Assembly: GCF_964026685.1 (NCBI RefSeq)
Contig: NZ_OZ034688.1
Span: 310,001-374,000 of the forward strand
Source of the DNA: Candidatus Providencia siddallii
GTDB taxonomy: Bacteria; Pseudomonadota; Gammaproteobacteria; Enterobacterales; Enterobacteriaceae
Reading direction: 5' to 3'
DNA length: 64,000 nt
Positions 1 through 9,264 of this stretch are shown here, in pieces. How positions within the stretch are numbered: the first letter of the stretch is position 1; each line of letters opens with the position of its first letter. Position numbers and translations under genes: made by a program. The notes beneath the pieces are model-generated. The model saw nothing but the letters and a program-made list of their open reading frames with translations, had not been told where the DNA came from and did not search any database.

Positions 1-197
1 TTTTTATATTATTAACTATAAAATATAAATAGATATTAAATTTTATATAATTATTTAACAATTAAAATAAAGAAATATCTTTTCTTTTGTAAAAAAATTG
101 CATTAGTTAAAATTTACTTTTAAACTGTTAAAGTAAATTATATATTGCAAATTTTTTATTAATATATATCTTTTAACAAATAATTGAGATAAAAAAA

Positions 198-620
198 ATG
201 AGCGAATCATTAAAAGCATTAAATAATATACGTACTCTTCGTGCACAATCTCGCGAAGTTACTTTAGAATCTTTAGAAGAAATGTTAGAAAAATTAACTG
301 TAGTAGTCGAAGAACGTCGATATGAAGAAAATCAAGCTCGTGTTGAATTAGAAGAACGTAATCGTAAATTGGAAAAAGTTCGAAAAATGATTTTAGAACA
401 AGGAATAAATTTAAACGATCTATTACAAACTATGGATTCTATTAATAATGTTGGTGTTGTGATAAATACAAAAAGTAAACGTATTACTCGTCCTGCTAAA
501 TATAAATATATTGATGAAAATGGAGAACTTAAAACATGGACAGGACAAGGTAGAACTCCAGCAATAATAAAAATTGCAATTGAAGATGAAGGTAAAACTT
601 TAGATGATTTTTTAATTTAA
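198..620 (+). CDS. hns: H-NS nucleoid-structuring protein
   Basis: 140 residues, close to the 137 of E. coli H-NS and alignable from end to end. The N-terminal oligomerisation region (about residues 1-65) is helical and charged, with RTLRAQ at 13-18 and EEMLEKL at 27-33 as in H-NS. The C-terminal DNA-binding domain (about 95-140) carries the AT-minor-groove loop TWTGQGRTP at 113-121 and ends in LDDFLI. H-NS binds AT-rich curved DNA, bridges the nucleoid and silences foreign genes; in a genome this AT-rich almost any region is a potential target, so its role may be structural rather than selective silencing (inference). It stands alone, with a strong hairpin directly after its TAA stop. Confidence 0.95.
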   Translation: MSESLKALNNIRTLRAQSREVTLESLEEMLEKLTVVVEERRYEENQARVELEERNRKLEKVRKMILEQGINLNDLLQTMDSINNVGVVINTKSKRITRPAKYKYIDENGELKTWTGQGRTPAIIKIAIEDEGKTLDDFLI

Positions 621-632
621 TATTAATAACAT

Positions 633-655
633 AAACACCCTTATAAAGGGTGTTT
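633..655 (+). terminator. Intrinsic terminator after hns
   Basis: Perfect 10-bp inverted repeat (AAACACCCTT / AAGGGTGTTT) with a 3-nt loop, 13 nt after the hns stop. The three consecutive G-C pairs stand out in this A/T background. The T tract after the stem is short and interrupted. Confidence 0.75.
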
Positions 656-855
656 ATTAATAATTATATTAATTAATTTTATATTTTTATTCATATATAT
701 TACATTCATAATATATATGAATTTATATTAAAAATATAACAGTGTAATTGTTATTTAATATAATTTTATGTAAAATTAAATATTATATATATAAATATAA
801 TATTAAATATAATTTTATTTTTATATAAAATTATTTTAATTATATTACTAAATTT

Positions 856-1671
856 ATGAAAATTATTTCTTTTAACATTAATGGATTACGAGCTCATTTA
901 CATCAAATAAAGGCTATTATTGTAAAACATAATCCAGATATAATAGCTTTACAGGAAATAAAGGTTCAAAATGATCATTTTCCGTTTTATGAAATAAATA
1001 AATTAGGTTATCATGCTTTTTGTCATGGGCAAAAAGCATATTATGGTGTTGCATTTTTATCAAAAGAAAAACCTTTTTTAATTAAGAAAGATTTTTCTTT
1101 TGATAAAGAAAATGGACAGTGTAGATTAATTACGTTAACTACTTATATTTGTCAAAAAATATTTATTATCATTAATGCTTATTTTCCTCAAGGTGAAAAT
1201 CGTTCTAATGAAAAAAAATTTTTTTTAAAAAAAATTTTTTATAAAAAATTATATGATTATGTAGTGTCTTTACAAAAAACTGATATACAATTATTAATTG
1301 TTGGAGATATGAATGTTAGTCATACTGATTTAGATATAGGAATAGGAAAAATTAATCAAAATCGTTGGATAAAAAAAGGTAAGTGTTCATTTTTACCTGA
1401 AGAACGTGAATGGTTAACAAAATTATTAAATGGGTGTAATTTAATTGATATTTATCGTGTAAAAAATCCTAATGTAAATGATTCTTTTTCTTGGTTTGAT
1501 TATCGTTCAAAAGCTTTTCAAAGAAATTGTGGATTGCGTATCGATTTAATATTATCTTCTAAAAATTTAATAAAATATTGTATTGAAGTTGGAATAGATT
1601 ATGAAATACGTAATATTGATAGACCATCTGATCATGCACCGATATGGGTTGAATTTGATTTTTCAAAGTAA
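856..1671 (+). CDS. xthA: Exodeoxyribonuclease III (AP endonuclease)
   Basis: 271 residues (E. coli 268), collinear over the whole length. It cleaves DNA 5' of abasic sites and removes 3'-blocking groups in base excision repair. Family landmarks are visible: SFNINGLRA at the start with metal ligand Asn7, LQE with Glu34, the GDMNVS motif near 150 holding catalytic Asp and Asn, SWFDYRS near 212, RIDLIL with the conserved Asp, and SDHAPIW near the C-terminus with the catalytic His. ATG start with no long upstream frame. It is a single gene, convergent with the decayed htpX; retention of xthA suggests a kept minimal base excision repair. Confidence 0.96.
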   Translation: MKIISFNINGLRAHLHQIKAIIVKHNPDIIALQEIKVQNDHFPFYEINKLGYHAFCHGQKAYYGVAFLSKEKPFLIKKDFSFDKENGQCRLITLTTYICQKIFIIINAYFPQGENRSNEKKFFLKKIFYKKLYDYVVSLQKTDIQLLIVGDMNVSHTDLDIGIGKINQNRWIKKGKCSFLPEEREWLTKLLNGCNLIDIYRVKNPNVNDSFSWFDYRSKAFQRNCGLRIDLILSSKNLIKYCIEVGIDYEIRNIDRPSDHAPIWVEFDFSK

Positions 1672-1867
1672 TTTAAAATTATATAAAATAAAAATAATAT
1701 AAATTTTTTTTAAAAAAGAATATTAAGTTAATTTTTTATTTATTAAAAATATTTATAATTATTCTATAAAAAATAATTTTAATAAAATTTTTTAAAATTA
1801 TTAAAAATATTTTTATTAAAATATTTTTTAAATAAATAACATTTAAGACAATTTTAAAAAAAATATT

Positions 1868-2730
1868 TTAAATGTTGTTAGAATATTTGTTTAAATAAAG
1901 AGCTTTAATACGATCGTTTAATGATGGATGAGATAAAAATAAGTTTTTTGTATTTTTTTTATATCCATTAATACAAAATGTGATTAAGAAATTTTTTTCG
2001 TTTGATTCATAACTAATTTTTAATTTTTTTAATGCTGAAATCATTTTTTCTTTACTAACTAATTTTGCTGAATATGCATCTGCATAAAATTCTCGTTTTC
2101 TAGAAAACCACATTATAATAATACTTGCTAAAATTCCAAAAATATTTTCTAGTATTGTTGAACTAATATAATAAATAATATGATTATATTTATATTTATT
2201 ATTAAATATAAATTTTGAAATAAATTGCGCAAAAAATTTAGAAATAAAAATAACAAATGTATTAAGAATACCTTGTAACATAGTCATTGTTACCATATCG
2301 CCATTTGTAATATGACCAATTTCGTGAGCTATAACTGCTTCTATTTCATCAGTATTCATATTATTTAATAAATCATTACTTATAGCTATTAACGATGAAT
2401 TACGATTATATCCAGTTGTGAATGCATTCATATTAAATGATGGATATATAGAAATTTGCGGCACGGCAATTTTTAATTGTTTTGTAATTATTTTAAGTAA
2501 CCAATATTCTATTTTATTATATGGTTTTTTAATAATTTTACCATTAACAGATTTTAGCGCAACCTATTTTGATATAATAATGAAACAAAAGAACCAGTAA
2601 ATCCAAATAAAAAAGATAAAAATAGTAATCTTCGAATATTATTTTCTTCAATACCAATTAAATTCAACATCAATCCAAACGTAATAATAATAAATAAATT
2701 TATAAATAAAAATAAAATAATTCTTATTAT
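1868..2730 (-). pseudogene. htpX: htpX, membrane zinc protease, broken by frameshift and stop
   Basis: Homology to E. coli HtpX (293 aa), an inner-membrane M48 metalloprotease that degrades misfolded membrane proteins, covers the whole interval but in two frames. The 5' part (about 2730-2590) matches the first membrane helix and GFTGSFVSLL. The 3' part (from about 2590) matches the rest, including AVIAHEIGHITNGD with the HExxH zinc site and MWFSRKREFYAD. Between them one nucleotide is missing, and a TAG at 2564-2566 occupies the position of the Trp in E. coli SKWMAL. The N-terminus also lacks ATG: ATA ATA stands where E. coli has Met-Met. A 198-residue frame from GTG at 2464 could still yield the protease core. 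I call it a recent pseudogene. Confidence 0.8.
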
Positions 2731-2941
2731 TTTTATCCTTTAAATAAAATAGCTAAAATAATATTAAAATTACAAAATTTAAAATATATTTTTATATTTT
2801 AATATTGTTAAAAATTAATAATAAACGATTCATATCAATAAAATAATTATTGTTATAATATAATGAATTATTATTTTTATAATCTAATTATTTTATTTTT
2901 TATTTTAAAATATTTACTAATTTTTATTAAACTTTACATAT

Positions 2942-3439
2942 TTATTGTTTTAAATAATCTTTTTTTATATTATTATCTAATATTAATAACCCGTTTGAAT
3001 ATTTATCTATTAAATTTATTTTATCAAGTATTGTTTTAAATAAATTTTCTTCTTCGTGTTGTTCTACAATATACCATTGTAAAAAGCTAAATGTAGTGTA
3101 ATCTTGTATTGTTATTGATGAATGAATAATATTATTAATATTTTTTGTAATAAATTTTTCATGTTCATATGTTTGTGTAAACAAATCTATTATAGATTTG
3201 AAATTATTTGGAGGTGCTTTTATTTCGTTAATTATTGCTAAATTACCTGATTTACATATATAATCGAACAATTTTTTCATATGTTCTATTTCTTCATCAG
3301 AATGTTTTTTTAATAAAACAGAAAAACCTTCATATGTTTTATAATTGCACCATGCACTCATTTGTAAATAAAGATTTGCAGAATAAAATTCAAGATTTAA
3401 TTGATTATTTAATAATTTTACAATTTCATTGTTTATCAT
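2942..3439 (-). CDS. ftnA: Non-heme ferritin FtnA
   Basis: 165 residues, same length as E. coli FtnA. It oxidises Fe(II) and stores iron in a 24-mer cytoplasmic shell. Ferroxidase ligands are in place: Glu17 (LNLEFYS), Glu50 and His53 (DEEIEHM), a Glu near 94 (YEHEKF) and the Glu pair in VEQHEEENLF near 127-131. ATG start; the gene stands alone. Reduced symbionts often lose iron storage, so its intact active centre suggests real use, perhaps in an iron-rich host diet or tissue (inference only). Confidence 0.93.
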   Translation of the reverse strand: MINNEIVKLLNNQLNLEFYSANLYLQMSAWCNYKTYEGFSVLLKKHSDEEIEHMKKLFDYICKSGNLAIINEIKAPPNNFKSIIDLFTQTYEHEKFITKNINNIIHSSITIQDYTTFSFLQWYIVEQHEEENLFKTILDKINLIDKYSNGLLILDNNIKKDYLKQ

Positions 3440-3630
3440 ATTTATACCTATTTTAGTAAAATAATTTTTATTTTAAAATAAAAATTATTTTGTAATTAAA
3501 AATATGTTTTTTATATTTATTTATTAAAATAATATGCCATAAATGAATATATTTTGATACATTTTATTTTAAAAATAATTAAAAATATAAAAGCAATTTT
3601 TATATTATAATATATTTTTAATTTAATAAA

Positions 3631-3657
3631 GATGATTATGTATATAACGTAATCATC
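3631..3657 (-). terminator. Hairpin downstream of infA
   Basis: Inverted repeat GATGATTA / TAATCATC (8 bp, 11-nt loop) 22 nt beyond the infA stop, followed on the minus strand by a T/A-rich tract. Probable intrinsic terminator. Confidence 0.55.
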
Positions 3658-3678
3658 ATATATTAAATATATTTAAAT

Positions 3679-3897
3679 TTAGCGATTACGGAAAATAATT
3701 CTACCTTTGCTTAAATCATAAGGAGTTAATTCTACTATTACTTTATCTCCAGTTAAAATTCTAATATAATTTTTTCGCATTTTTCCAGAAATATGTGCAA
3801 TAATCATATGACCATTTTCCAATTCAACACGGAACATTGTATTTGGTAAAGTGTTTAAAACTGTTCCTTGCATTTCAATATTATCTTCTTTTGTCAT
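3679..3897 (-). CDS. infA: Translation initiation factor IF-1
   Basis: 72 residues, exactly the E. coli length and one S1/OB-fold domain. Conserved blocks include the N-terminal [16 protein letters not shown], the middle [21 protein letters not shown] and the C-terminal [21 protein letters not shown]-1 occupies the 30S A site and, with IF-2 and IF-3, controls start-codon selection. ATG start preceded by GAGGAATAAATG (a good ribosome binding site). Its usual neighbours aat and clpA are gone; the next gene, ftsK, is divergent across a 474-bp gap. Confidence 0.97.
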   Translation of the reverse strand: MTKEDNIEMQGTVLNTLPNTMFRVELENGHMIIAHISGKMRKNYIRILTGDKVIVELTPYDLSKGRIIFRNR

Positions 3898-4371
3898 TTA
3901 TTCCTCTAAATTTTAGAAATACAATTATTTTTAAATAAATTATAAAATATAATATAAAAAATTCATATAGTTAAAAACGTTTTAATTTATATTTTTAAAA
4001 TGTATTTTATAATATGGTAAAATTACATATATTATATATAATTGTTTTATATATTTTTTTAACATATAAAATGTTTAAAGTATATTTAATTGTTATTTAC
4101 TTATTTAGATTTTATATAATGTAATTAATTTAAGATAAATTAATAAAAATTATTTTTTATTAATTTATCTTAAATTAATATAATGCGATTTTTATATTAA
4201 TTATTTTTAGTAAAAAGTATCTTTTATTTATAAAAAATAAAATATTATATAATAAACTCATTATTTTATTAAAATATTTAAAAAATTATATTTTTTAAAT
4301 ATTTTTTTAAATATAAATATATTTTAAAAAATTGTTATTTTAATAATAATGATAATCAAAAAAATAAAAAA
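3898..4371. other. Divergent infA-ftsK gap
   Basis: 474 bp of A/T DNA. No reading frame with family signals, no tRNA (E. coli has tRNA-Ser serW near infA; none seen here). Its only clear structure is the 26-bp perfect palindrome at 4124-4179. Confidence 0.7.
4124..4179. repeat. 26-bp perfect inverted repeat in a divergent gap
   Basis: Arms 4124-4149 and 4154-4179 are perfect reverse complements (core TTTAAGATAAATTAATAAAA) with a 4-nt loop. It lies between the divergent genes infA and ftsK, far from either 3' end, so it is not an obvious terminator of a present gene. It may be left from a lost gene (aat, cydCD, trxB and lrp lie in this interval in E. coli) or a protein-binding or cruciform site. 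Confidence 0.8.
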
Positions 4372-4890
4372 ATGCAAAGTGTAAAAAAAAATTTTAGTAT
4401 AAAATCATTTTTATTTCTAATATTGTCATTAATTTATATTATTTCAATTTTTTTTGTAGTTTCATTATTAAGTTTTAATAGTTCAGATAAAAGTTGGTCT
4501 CAAGCATCAAATAGTGATATTGTTAATAATTTATGTGGAAGTTTAGGTGCTTGGGTTGCTGATATTTTTTTTTCTTTTTTCGGTATTATTGCATTTACAT
4601 TTTCACCTTTATTGATTTTTATTTTTTTGAATATATATAAAAAATTAAAAAAAAATGGTTTTATTGATTTTTTTTATTTGGTTAAAACTTTAGTATATAT
4701 TATAATATTTATTATTACATCTTGTGGTTTAATATCACTTATTTTTAATGATTTTAAAACTTTTCATTATGGTGGTATTATTGGTGATATTTTAATAAAT
4801 ATTTTATTGATTTATTTTGATTTGTTAAAAATTATTTTGATTTTATTATTTTTTTTTATTATAAGTATAATACAATTATTTTATTTATAA
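4372..4890 (+). CDS. ftsK: FtsK reduced to its N-terminal membrane domain
   Basis: 172 residues against 1329 in E. coli FtsK. It aligns with FtsK(N), the four-helix membrane domain needed for septum formation: LLSFNSSDKSWSQ near 39-51 matches LLSFNPSDPSWSQ, LGAWVADIFFSFFG follows, and ITSCGLISLIF and GGIIGDIL match the third helix and loop. The frame ends at a real TAA just after the fourth membrane helix. The linker, the RecA-like motor and the gamma (KOPS-reading) domain are absent, and the 323 bp before lolA show no remnant. Either a division-only FtsK persists or this is a fading gene; the clean open frame and membrane pattern favour the first. Confidence 0.82.
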   Translation: MQSVKKNFSIKSFLFLILSLIYIISIFFVVSLLSFNSSDKSWSQASNSDIVNNLCGSLGAWVADIFFSFFGIIAFTFSPLLIFIFLNIYKKLKKNGFIDFFYLVKTLVYIIIFIITSCGLISLIFNDFKTFHYGGIIGDILINILLIYFDLLKIILILLFFFIISIIQLFYL

Positions 4891-5213
4891 TATTATATAA
4901 TAATTTTATAAATTTATTTGTTTTTAATTTTATTAATCAAAATATAATTAAATAAAAAATTTAAAAAAATAATAAAATTATTAATTTAATTTTATATTAT
5001 AAAAAATTTTATTAATAAATATAATTATTTTATTTTTAAAATAGATCTAAGTATAATTTTAAATAAAAATATAAATATTTTATTAAAATTTAATATTTTA
5101 TTTTTATTTTTTTGTTTTGTTTTTTTATATTTTAATGTAAATTTGATTACTTAATTAATAATTATTAAGAATTTATATAAAATTTTAATAATTAGATATT
5201 TTAAAAGGTTATT
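4891..5213. other. ftsK-lolA gap
   Basis: 323 bp of A/T sequence. No frame resembling the FtsK motor (no Walker A such as GxTGxGKS) and no RNA gene seen. It ends in AAAAGG, the lolA ribosome binding site. Confidence 0.6.
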
Positions 5214-5828
5214 ATGATAAAAAAAATATTTTTTTGTATATTATTAATTAATTATAATTTTTGTAAAGCTTTTGATAATGCAAATTATATTCTTCAAAAA
5301 CGTTTAAATATAATAAATAATTTTTCTGCTTCTTTTTCTCAGGATATTATAAATAAAGAAGGTAAAATTATACAAAAAAGCTCAGGTTATTTATGACTAA
5401 AAAGACCAAATTTATTTAGATTAAAGACTACATTTCCAGATGTAAGTGATATAGTTTCTGATGGTATTAATTTATGGTTTTATAATCCACTTGTTGAACA
5501 AGTAACAATTACAAAATTATCAGATGCAATTTATAACACCCCATTTTTATTAATTATTAATAATAGTTTTAAAATATGGAAAAATTATTTTGTTACTAAA
5601 AATAATAATACTTTTTATTTAAAATTAAAACAAAAAAATGAAAATTCAAAAAAATTTTCAATTACTATTTTAAATAATGGAAAAATTAAAAATTTCTCTA
5701 TTATTGAAGAAGATGGACAAGTTAATGTATATAAGATAAAAAAACAAAAAAATCATAAAATTAATATAAATAAATTTAAATTTATAATTCCAAAAGGTGT
5801 TACAATAGATAACCAATGTTTAAAATAA
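5214..5828 (+). CDS. lolA: LolA periplasmic lipoprotein carrier (one in-frame TGA)
   Basis: Read through TGA codon 61 (5394-5396) the gene gives 204 residues, the E. coli length. LolA carries lipoproteins from LolCDE to LolB across the periplasm. A signal peptide is visible (MIKKIFFCILLINYNFCKAF). E. coli has GDLWVKRPNLF; here the same segment reads GYL-TGA-LKRPNLF, so TGA sits exactly on the conserved Trp. After it the frame keeps matching: LWFYNPLVEQV, NTPFLLI, and PKGVTIDNQCLK before TAA. TGG is also used twice. ATG start with AAAAGG 6 nt upstream. The rarA gene that separates lolA and serS in E. coli is missing. Confidence 0.93.
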
Positions 5829-6038
5829 GAATAAATATTAAAATTTTATGATAAGATTAATATAATTTTATAAAAATATTAAAATATTGAAAAATTATTA
5901 CATAATTATATTATAAATTAAAATTTAAAATTACGATTTTTATACATTATATACTTTATTAATTTTATTTTTAAATGAATTTATTAATTATTTCATAAGA
6001 TATTTATAGTAGTATTTTAAAAAAAATAGGAAGAAGTT

Positions 6039-7337
6039 ATGATAGATCCAATTTTATTACGTAAAGATTTGGATATAGTCATTAAAAATTTGGATAGAAG
6101 AGGTTTTTCGTTTGATAAAAAAAAATTTTGTGAATTAGAAAAATTGCGTAAAACTTTACAAGTTGATACAGAAAAATTACAAGCAGATTGTAATCGTCGA
6201 TCTAAAATTATTAGTAATGTAAAAATACGTGGAGAAAATATTGAATTATTACGATTAGAAGTATATGAATTACGAAAAAAATTAAATATTAATAAAATAA
6301 AGCTAATTGAATTAAAAAAAGAAATTAATATATTTATATCAAATATACCAAATATTCTTAATCATGAAGTACCTGATGGTAAAAATAATTCAGAAAATGT
6401 AGAAATATTACGTTATGGTAAACCTAATGTATATAACTTTAATGTAAAAGATCATGTTACACTCGGTGAATTAACTGGTGGGTTAGATTTTAATGCAGCG
6501 GTAAAGTTATCTGGTTCTCGTTTTATTGTTATGAAAGATAAAATTGCTCTTATGCATCGCGCATTAATTCAGTTTATGTTAAACCTTCATACTGAAGAAC
6601 ATAAATATCAAGAAATATATGTTCCATATTTAGTAAATCAAAATACATTGTATGGTACTGGTCAATTATCAAAATTTGAAGAGGATTTATTTTATATAAA
6701 ATCCACAAAAGAAAAAAATAAAAATAGTTATGCATTAATCCCAACAGCAGAAGTTCCACTTACTAATTTAGTTAGTAATTCAATATTAGATAAAAATATT
6801 CTTCCATTAAAAATGATTGCGCATACGCCTTGTTTTCGTTCAGAAGCAGGCTCTTATGGTAGAGATACTCGTGGGCTTATTCGTATGCATCAATTTGATA
6901 AAATAGAACTTGTTCAAATAGTTCATCCTAAAAAATCAATGGATGCATTGGAAGATTTAACAAATCATGCAGAAAAAGTTCTTAAACTTTTAGAATTACC
7001 ATATCGTAAAATGATACTATGCGCTGGTGATACTGGTTTTTGTTCTTGTAAAACATATGATTTGGAAGTTTGGCTTCCTGCTCAAAATATGTATCGTGAA
7101 ATTTCATCATGTTCTAATATGTGGGATTTTCAAGCACGTCGTATGAAAACTAGATATCGTAGTGAAAAAAATAAAAAAACTAAATTAGTTCATACTATAA
7201 ACGGTTCAGCTTTAGCAGTTGGGCGTACTTTGGTAGCAATTATGGAAAACTATCAATTAAATGATGGACGGATTAAAATACCAAATATATTAAGATCGTA
7301 TATGAAAGGATTAGAATATATTGATTGTAAAAAATAA
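6039..7337 (+). CDS. serS: Seryl-tRNA synthetase
   Basis: 432 residues (E. coli 430), collinear. Class II synthetase that charges tRNA-Ser. Residues 1-100 form the long antiparallel coiled-coil arm that grips the tRNA extra arm. The catalytic domain shows motif 2 ([22 protein letters not shown], about 265-287) and motif 3 ([18 protein letters not shown], about 388-405), plus TAEVPLTN of the serine pocket and [20 protein letters not shown] start after AGGAAG. Two long palindromes follow, shared with the convergent fldA. Confidence 0.97.
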   Translation: MIDPILLRKDLDIVIKNLDRRGFSFDKKKFCELEKLRKTLQVDTEKLQADCNRRSKIISNVKIRGENIELLRLEVYELRKKLNINKIKLIELKKEINIFISNIPNILNHEVPDGKNNSENVEILRYGKPNVYNFNVKDHVTLGELTGGLDFNAAVKLSGSRFIVMKDKIALMHRALIQFMLNLHTEEHKYQEIYVPYLVNQNTLYGTGQLSKFEEDLFYIKSTKEKNKNSYALIPTAEVPLTNLVSNSILDKNILPLKMIAHTPCFRSEAGSYGRDTRGLIRMHQFDKIELVQIVHPKKSMDALEDLTNHAEKVLKLLELPYRKMILCAGDTGFCSCKTYDLEVWLPAQNMYREISSCSNMWDFQARRMKTRYRSEKNKKTKLVHTINGSALAVGRTLVAIMENYQLNDGRIKIPNILRSYMKGLEYIDCKK

Positions 7338-7417
7338 TTTTATATAATAATTTTATTATTTTGTTTTATTTTTTAAAAAATACATTTTTTTAAATTAATA
7401 TAATAATACATTAATAT

Positions 7418-7465
7418 AATTCTATTTGTTTTAAATTTTTTAAAAAATTTAAAACAAATAGAATT
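7418..7465. terminator. 23-bp perfect hairpin, probable bidirectional terminator
   Basis: Arms 7418-7440 and 7443-7465 (AATTCTATTTGTTTTAAATT... and its reverse complement) with a 2-nt loop. It lies between convergent serS and fldA; either strand gives a long hairpin flanked by A/T tracts. Confidence 0.65.
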
Positions 7466-7511
7466 TAAAGAAATATTTAAATTATAAATTATATTAAAAT
7501 AAAAAAACTTC

Positions 7512-7572
7512 AATGATTAATATATAATTTAATTTTTTAAATATTAAAAAATTAAATTATATATTAATCATT
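7512..7572. terminator. 29-bp perfect hairpin, probable bidirectional terminator
   Basis: Arms 7512-7540 and 7544-7572 (beginning AATGATTAATATATAATTTA) are perfect reverse complements with a 3-nt loop. On the plus strand it is followed by TTTTAAAAAA. It is the longest perfect palindrome I found in the window. Confidence 0.65.
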
Positions 7573-7655
7573 TTAAAAAACAATAAAAACATAAAGGTTG
7601 TTCTTAATAATTTTTTATTTTTTTTAATTATTAAATTTAAATTTTTTAATTGTTA

Positions 7656-8177
7656 TTAAGTTTTTTCTAATTGTATTTCTTTTGAAATTTGTTCTATCCA
7701 TTTATCGATTCGTTCTTCTGTTAATTCTGGTTGTCTGTCTTCATCAATAGCAAGACCAATAAAATGATTTTCATCAGCCATACTTTTTGATACTTCAAAA
7801 GTATATCCTTTAATTGGCCAATGTCCAATAATTATTGCACCACGTGGTTCTATAATATCACGTATAATACTCATTGCATCACAAAAATATTCTGCATAAT
7901 CTTCTTGATCGCCACAACCAAATAAAGCTACAATTTTTCCTTCGAAGTTAATTTGTTCTAAAACAGGAAAAAAATCATCCCAATCACATTGAGCTTCACC
8001 ATAATACCAAGTTGGGATCCCGAAAAGTAAAATATTAAAAGATTCTATATCTTCTTTATTAGATTTAGCGATATTATGAACTTCAGCTATATTTTTGCCT
8101 AATCTTTCTTGTATAAGATTTGCAATATTTTCTGTATTTCCTGTATCACTTCCGAAGAAAATACCTATTTTTGACAT
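7656..8177 (-). CDS. fldA: Flavodoxin I
   Basis: 173 residues (E. coli FldA 176). Long-chain flavodoxin carrying FMN; the phosphate loop GSDTGNTE lies at 9-16 and the isoalloxazine-flanking segments PTWYYGEAQCDWDDF (about 55-69) and GCGDQEDYAEYFCDAM (about 87-102) are intact. In Enterobacterales it donates electrons to enzymes such as the activase NrdG, IspG/IspH and BioB. Both nrdG and nrdD are present in this window, so flavodoxin is the likely reductant for anaerobic ribonucleotide reductase. ATG start; the usual downstream gene fur is absent. Confidence 0.96.
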   Translation of the reverse strand: MSKIGIFFGSDTGNTENIANLIQERLGKNIAEVHNIAKSNKEDIESFNILLFGIPTWYYGEAQCDWDDFFPVLEQINFEGKIVALFGCGDQEDYAEYFCDAMSIIRDIIEPRGAIIIGHWPIKGYTFEVSKSMADENHFIGLAIDEDRQPELTEERIDKWIEQISKEIQLEKT

Positions 8178-8575
8178 AATTATTTTGGTTAACCTCTTAT
8201 AAATTTGTTAAAATTATTTTAAGTAATTTAATTATTTAATTATACTAGTCAAATTTTTTTGATTAAATATTTTAATTATAAATTTTATTTTTTTAATGAT
8301 TTTAATAATTTAAAATATATAATTTATTTGTATAATACATAAATAAAATGACATTTGAAATATACAAATATTTTATTTTAACAATACAGTTTTTTATTTT
8401 ACATAATATATATCAAGTATTAATTATATATGCAACAAATTTATTTAGTTAGTTAAATAAATTATTTTAAAAGCTATTTAAATACTTTTTTATATGTTAT
8501 AATTATCATAGGATTTTATCATTAAACACATTTAAAAAGGTAAATTTTCTAATATTTAATTAGGATTGTTATTTT
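8178..8575. other. Divergent fldA-elbB gap
   Basis: 398 bp without coding signal, expected to hold promoters for both genes. The one recognisable element is the extended -10 box at 8495-8503. Confidence 0.6.
8495..8503 (+). promoter_or_regulatory. Candidate elbB promoter, extended -10
   Basis: TGTTATAAT fits the extended -10 consensus TGnTATAAT exactly, about 70 nt before the elbB start. No good -35 is seen, which extended -10 promoters tolerate. In A/T-rich DNA TATAAT is common, so the TG is the main support. Confidence 0.35.
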
Positions 8576-9226
8576 ATGAAAAAAATTGCTGTTATTTTAA
8601 GTGGATGTGGGTTCCTTGATGGAAGTGAAATACATGAATCTATTTTAACATTATTAGCTTTAGATGCAAATAAAGCTAAATCATATTGTTTTGCGTTAGA
8701 TGAATTACAAAATACTGTTGTAAATCATACAAATAATAAACAAAAAAAACAACAAAGAAATCAAATGGAAGAATCAGCTCGTATTTCTCGTGGTGAAATA
8801 TTTTCTTTATCAACTATAGACGCTAATAATTTAGATGGTCTTATAATACCAGGTGGATTTGGTATAATAAGAAATTTATGTGATTTTGAAATAAATGGAA
8901 GTAAATGTAAAATTAATAAAAATTTAATAAAAATAATTAAAAATATGCATCAATTAAAAAAACCATTAGGTTTGATGTGTATAGCGCCAGTGATTATTCC
9001 TAAAATATTAAATATACCTATAAAATTAACTATTGGGAATGATAAAAAAATAATATCTGAAATTAAAAAAATGGGTGCTATTCACATTGAATGTGCAGTT
9101 GATAACATAATTGTAGATGAAGATAATTTAATAGTAACAACTCCTGCTTATATGTTAACTAAATCAATTTTTGAAATAAATAATGGAATTTCAAAATTAG
9201 TAAAAAAAATTTTGGAAATGATTTAA
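8576..9226 (+). CDS. elbB: ElbB, DJ-1/PfpI-like glyoxalase
   Basis: 216 residues (E. coli ElbB 217). Class I glutamine-amidotransferase-like fold; KIAVILSGCGFLDGSEIHE at the start is the ElbB signature, followed by MEESARISRGEI (about 62-73), the GLIIPGGFG loop (about 85-93) and LGLMCIAPV with the nucleophilic Cys near 139. E. coli ElbB has weak glyoxalase activity and has been linked to isoprenoid synthesis; its physiological role is unclear. ATG start. It belongs to the same E. coli chromosome region as the dolP-lpoA-rsmI block that follows. Confidence 0.92.
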   Translation: MKKIAVILSGCGFLDGSEIHESILTLLALDANKAKSYCFALDELQNTVVNHTNNKQKKQQRNQMEESARISRGEIFSLSTIDANNLDGLIIPGGFGIIRNLCDFEINGSKCKINKNLIKIIKNMHQLKKPLGLMCIAPVIIPKILNIPIKLTIGNDKKIISEIKKMGAIHIECAVDNIIVDEDNLIVTTPAYMLTKSIFEINNGISKLVKKILEMI

Positions 9227-9264
9227 TATATATTAAAAATATTAACTTTTATTATATTATAAAT

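Larger units (their letters stand above)
7338..7655. other. Convergent serS-fldA gap with twin palindromes
   Basis: 318 bp without coding signal. It contains two separate perfect palindromes (7418-7465 and 7512-7572) spaced 46 bp apart. Confidence 0.8.
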
